A stretch of DNA of 64,000 nucleotides, taken from the NCBI GenBank assembly GCA_002049455.2, contig KV918970.1:1-64000 (forward strand), read 5' to 3'. This DNA comes from Porphyra umbilicalis (taxonomy: Eukaryota; Rhodophyta; Bangiophyceae; Bangiales; Bangiaceae). The notes under the pieces are model-generated. The model saw nothing but the letters and a program-made list of their open reading frames with translations. It was not told the origin of the DNA and made no database searches. Below, in pieces: positions 63,133 through 64,000 of the stretch (positions are counted from its first letter, which is position 1; every line of letters starts with the position of its first letter). A program made the translations under genes and the position numbers.

Positions 63133-63331
63133 TCAGGGCGGGTGCGGTGGTCGGCGGCAAGACCGCGCCGCCGACCACCACGAACGCCGGCACCCGATTG
63201 GCCCGAATCGCGTCAAATACGCGAGAAAATAAGTCCAATCGCGCCGACGGCGACGACGGCGCGATCGCGACGTCGATCGCCGCCGCGAACGCCGCCCCCA
63301 CAGCCTCCTCCGCGGTCCGATCTGCGTCCAT
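63059..63331 (-). CDS. Possible leader ORF of the non-LTR element
   Basis: A 90-residue ORF from the ATG at 63331 with balanced composition: an acidic helix, Leu-Asp-Leu-Phe-Ser-Arg-Val-Phe, then Val-Pro-Ala-Phe-Val-Val-Val-Gly-Gly. Near residue 70 the DNA matches the block at 12713, where Ala-Pro-Ala-Leu is also encoded, suggesting past coding use. It could be exon 1 of ORF1, using the GTGAG at about 63126 as donor; the acceptor is not identified. Confidence 0.35.
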   Translation of the reverse strand: MDADRTAEEAVGAAFAAAIDVAIAPSSPSARLDLFSRVFDAIRANRVPAFVVVGGAVLPPTTAPALTEVRAGVTPLPRLVAVLRAPPSGG

Positions 63332-63397
63332 AGCGACCCCCCTGCCAAACCGAGGCGATAGGGGGGTGCCCCCCCCCCCACCGCACCCGCCTACCGC

Positions 63398-63404
63398 AAA
63401 AAAA
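63398..63404 (-). terminator. T-run, Pol III-type terminator
   Basis: Seven T on the minus strand, 33 bases past the tRNA-Gly 3' end; fits termination of a Pol III transcript. Confidence 0.5.
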
Positions 63405-63436
63405 GCACGCGCAGTACGCTCTAACGCACCGTACCT

Positions 63437-63494
63437 ACGCCGGCGGGGAATCGAACCCCGGTCCATCGCATGGGAAGCGATGATGATTACCACT
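63437..63494 (-). tRNA. tRNA-Gly(CCC), 3' part only; 5' acceptor and D-stem side missing
   Basis: The T arm is perfect (63444-63460, CGGGG/CCCCG around TTCGATT, a full B box). The anticodon arm is perfect (63465-63481, ATCGC/GCGAT) with loop TTCCCAT and anticodon CCC at 63472-63474. The 3' acceptor strand is CCGGCGT (63437-63443). The D-loop AGTGGTAA is present. Upstream of it neither the D-stem partner (expected near 63495-63498) nor the 5' acceptor strand ACGCCGG is found; the sequence turns into the hairpin at 63495-63521 and then the 3' side of a non-LTR element. I read it as a tRNA gene cut in its D arm. Confidence 0.75.
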
Positions 63495-63521
63495 AGTTTA
63501 TTCAGCGGTCGAGAATAAACT
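63495..63521. repeat. Perfect 9-bp hairpin at the break in the tRNA
   Basis: AGTTTATTC (63495-63503) and GAATAAACT (63513-63521) pair perfectly around a 9-base loop. It forms the last bases of the element that abuts the tRNA fragment and could be its 3'-terminal RNA structure. Confidence 0.75.
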
Positions 63522-63554
63522 CCCCCTCAAACACACCTTCGGGGGTGGCCCCCC

Positions 63555-64000
63555 TCACTCAACAACATGCGCACCCAAAGAATTCGGACCAAGTGGCCCC
63601 CCCTCACCCTCACCCTCAACCACCGCGGCGGTTCCCAAACACCGGCTGTACCCAATGGCTACAGCGCGGGAGTGGGACCGCCACAGCGCCACCGACACCC
63701 GCCGCAGCAGGGTCGCGCGCGCGCCGGCACGCAGAGGCCCGCCAAGCGCGTCGCGCAGCCACCGCCGTGTGGCGGGGCCGATGCGGCCGTACGACTCCCA
63801 CACCAACGGGGTGAAGGTGTGGGTGGTACCCCGCCCGACAAGGGCGGGGGCGTACTTGGCCACCTTGGCGGCCTCGCGCGCCGCGGCCGTCACCGGCCGC
63901 AGCGGCGCGACCGCCGCGTCGGGCATCGCCCGCTCGTAGAACGGCGTCGTGATGGACGCGTCGGCCCAGACGACGACGCCCGACGCGGCGTGCGTCGCGC
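63555..64000 (-). CDS. C-terminal end of a second non-LTR element protein (runs off the window)
   Basis: Open from the window edge to a TGA at 63555, about 148 codons. It starts within Gly-Val-Val-Val-Trp-Ala-Asp-Ala-Ser and continues with an Ala/Arg helix, Lys-Tyr, then Phe-Thr-Pro-Leu-Val-Trp-Glu-Ser-Tyr-Gly-Arg-Ile-Gly-Pro, and ends with Arg-Val-Ser-Val-Ala-Leu-Trp-Arg. This order (nuclease-like Asp strand, Lys-Tyr, Phe-x-Pro-x-x-x-Glu-x-x-Gly, then a Ser-Val-Ala-Leu helix) is what I know from the C-termini of R2-like proteins with a restriction-like endonuclease. The reverse transcriptase part would lie beyond 64000. The stop is followed by only about 50 bases before the tRNA-Gly fragment, in the same orientation. 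Confidence 0.6.
   Translation of the reverse strand, partial: ATHAASGVVVWADASITTPFYERAMPDAAVAPLRPVTAAAREAAKVAKYAPALVGRGTTHTFTPLVWESYGRIGPATRRWLRDALGGPLRAGARATLLRRVSVALWRSHSRAVAIGYSRCLGTAAVVEGEGEGGPLGPNSLGAHVVE

Larger units (their letters stand above)
57292..63331 (-). mobile_element. Non-LTR retrotransposon, R2-like reverse transcriptase type, degraded
   Basis: Minus-strand unit with a possible leader ORF (63331-63059), ORF1 (62889-59910) and ORF2 with reverse transcriptase (59917-57292). ORF1 and ORF2 overlap by the eight bases ATGAGTGA. Several one-base frame changes occur, mostly at G or C runs. The true ends are not defined: the 5' side lies close to the tRNA-Gly fragment, and the 3' side is unclear between 57292 and about 56660, where the ankyrin duplication stops. 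No APE-type endonuclease is visible. Confidence 0.75.

Noticed and set aside
60053-63232. Plus-strand ORFs of up to 1059 codons opposite the non-LTR element
   Set aside because: Low-complexity translation, no motif, and the opposite strand carries recognisable ORF1 and ORF2.
63059-63493. A 144-codon ORF starting inside the tRNA
   Set aside because: The first part is the translated tRNA sequence; the coding-like portion starts only at the ATG at 63331.
63395-63494. Permuted tRNA gene (3' half before 5' half)
   Set aside because: Downstream of the 3' acceptor strand there is no sequence able to supply the 5' acceptor strand and D-stem before the T-run.
1-64000. CRISPR array or prokaryotic operons
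   Set aside because: Tandem repeats lack unique equal-length spacers, there are no cas-like genes, and the gene layout and mobile elements are eukaryotic.
1-64000. Giant-virus genome (high GC, ankyrin repeats, many MITEs)
   Set aside because: Gene density is far too low, and copia, Harbinger, R2-like elements and satellites fit a nuclear genome. No viral core gene was seen.

Overview
The window looks like nuclear DNA of a very GC-rich single-celled eukaryote, such as an alga or other protist. I cannot name the taxon. The eukaryotic signs are an intact Ty1/copia retrotransposon, a PIF/Harbinger transposase with its Myb/SANT-like partner, R2-like non-LTR reverse transcriptases, ankyrin-repeat genes, a tRNA-Gly fragment followed by a Pol III-type T-run, and genes spaced far apart without operons. 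AT-richer islands, mostly small inverted-repeat elements, sit between long GC-rich stretches in which many spurious ORFs stay open.

Layout. 1-8 kb: a small secreted protein (1942-2466), a frameshifted SAP-domain gene (3733-4118), an unknown acidic-protein gene (6697-7379) and several palindromic MITEs. 8.2-11 kb: tandem arrays, one carrying a 458-bp transposon. 11-16.6 kb: an unknown gene, a SWIM-like zinc-finger pseudogene and a possible membrane protein. 17.8-19.4 kb: a 1.6-kb element with perfect 28-bp terminal inverted repeats. 21.0-23.7 kb: an intact membrane-anchored HExxHxxGxxH metalloprotease. 27-35 kb: a nuclear-type protein, a Cys-motif protein and the Harbinger ORF1-like protein; the first two are preceded by the same ~490-bp block. 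35.8-38.5 kb: a 693-bp higher-order repeat. 39-45.4 kb: a Harbinger transposase split by a full-length copia element with apparently identical LTRs. 47-56.7 kb: a duplicated ankyrin locus whose second copy carries three separate transposon insertions absent from the first. 57.3-64 kb: a non-LTR retrotransposon, a tRNA-Gly(CCC) 3' part and the C-terminus of a second non-LTR element, all on the minus strand.

The main theme is mobile DNA acting on host and mobile genes. Intact and interrupted copies lie in the same window, so several insertions can be read with their target-site duplications directly. The points I find most novel are the tRNA-Gly fragment between two R2-like elements, the copia insertion that split a transposase without disturbing its frame, half-tRNA priming of that copia, and the set of empty and filled sites in the ankyrin duplication.
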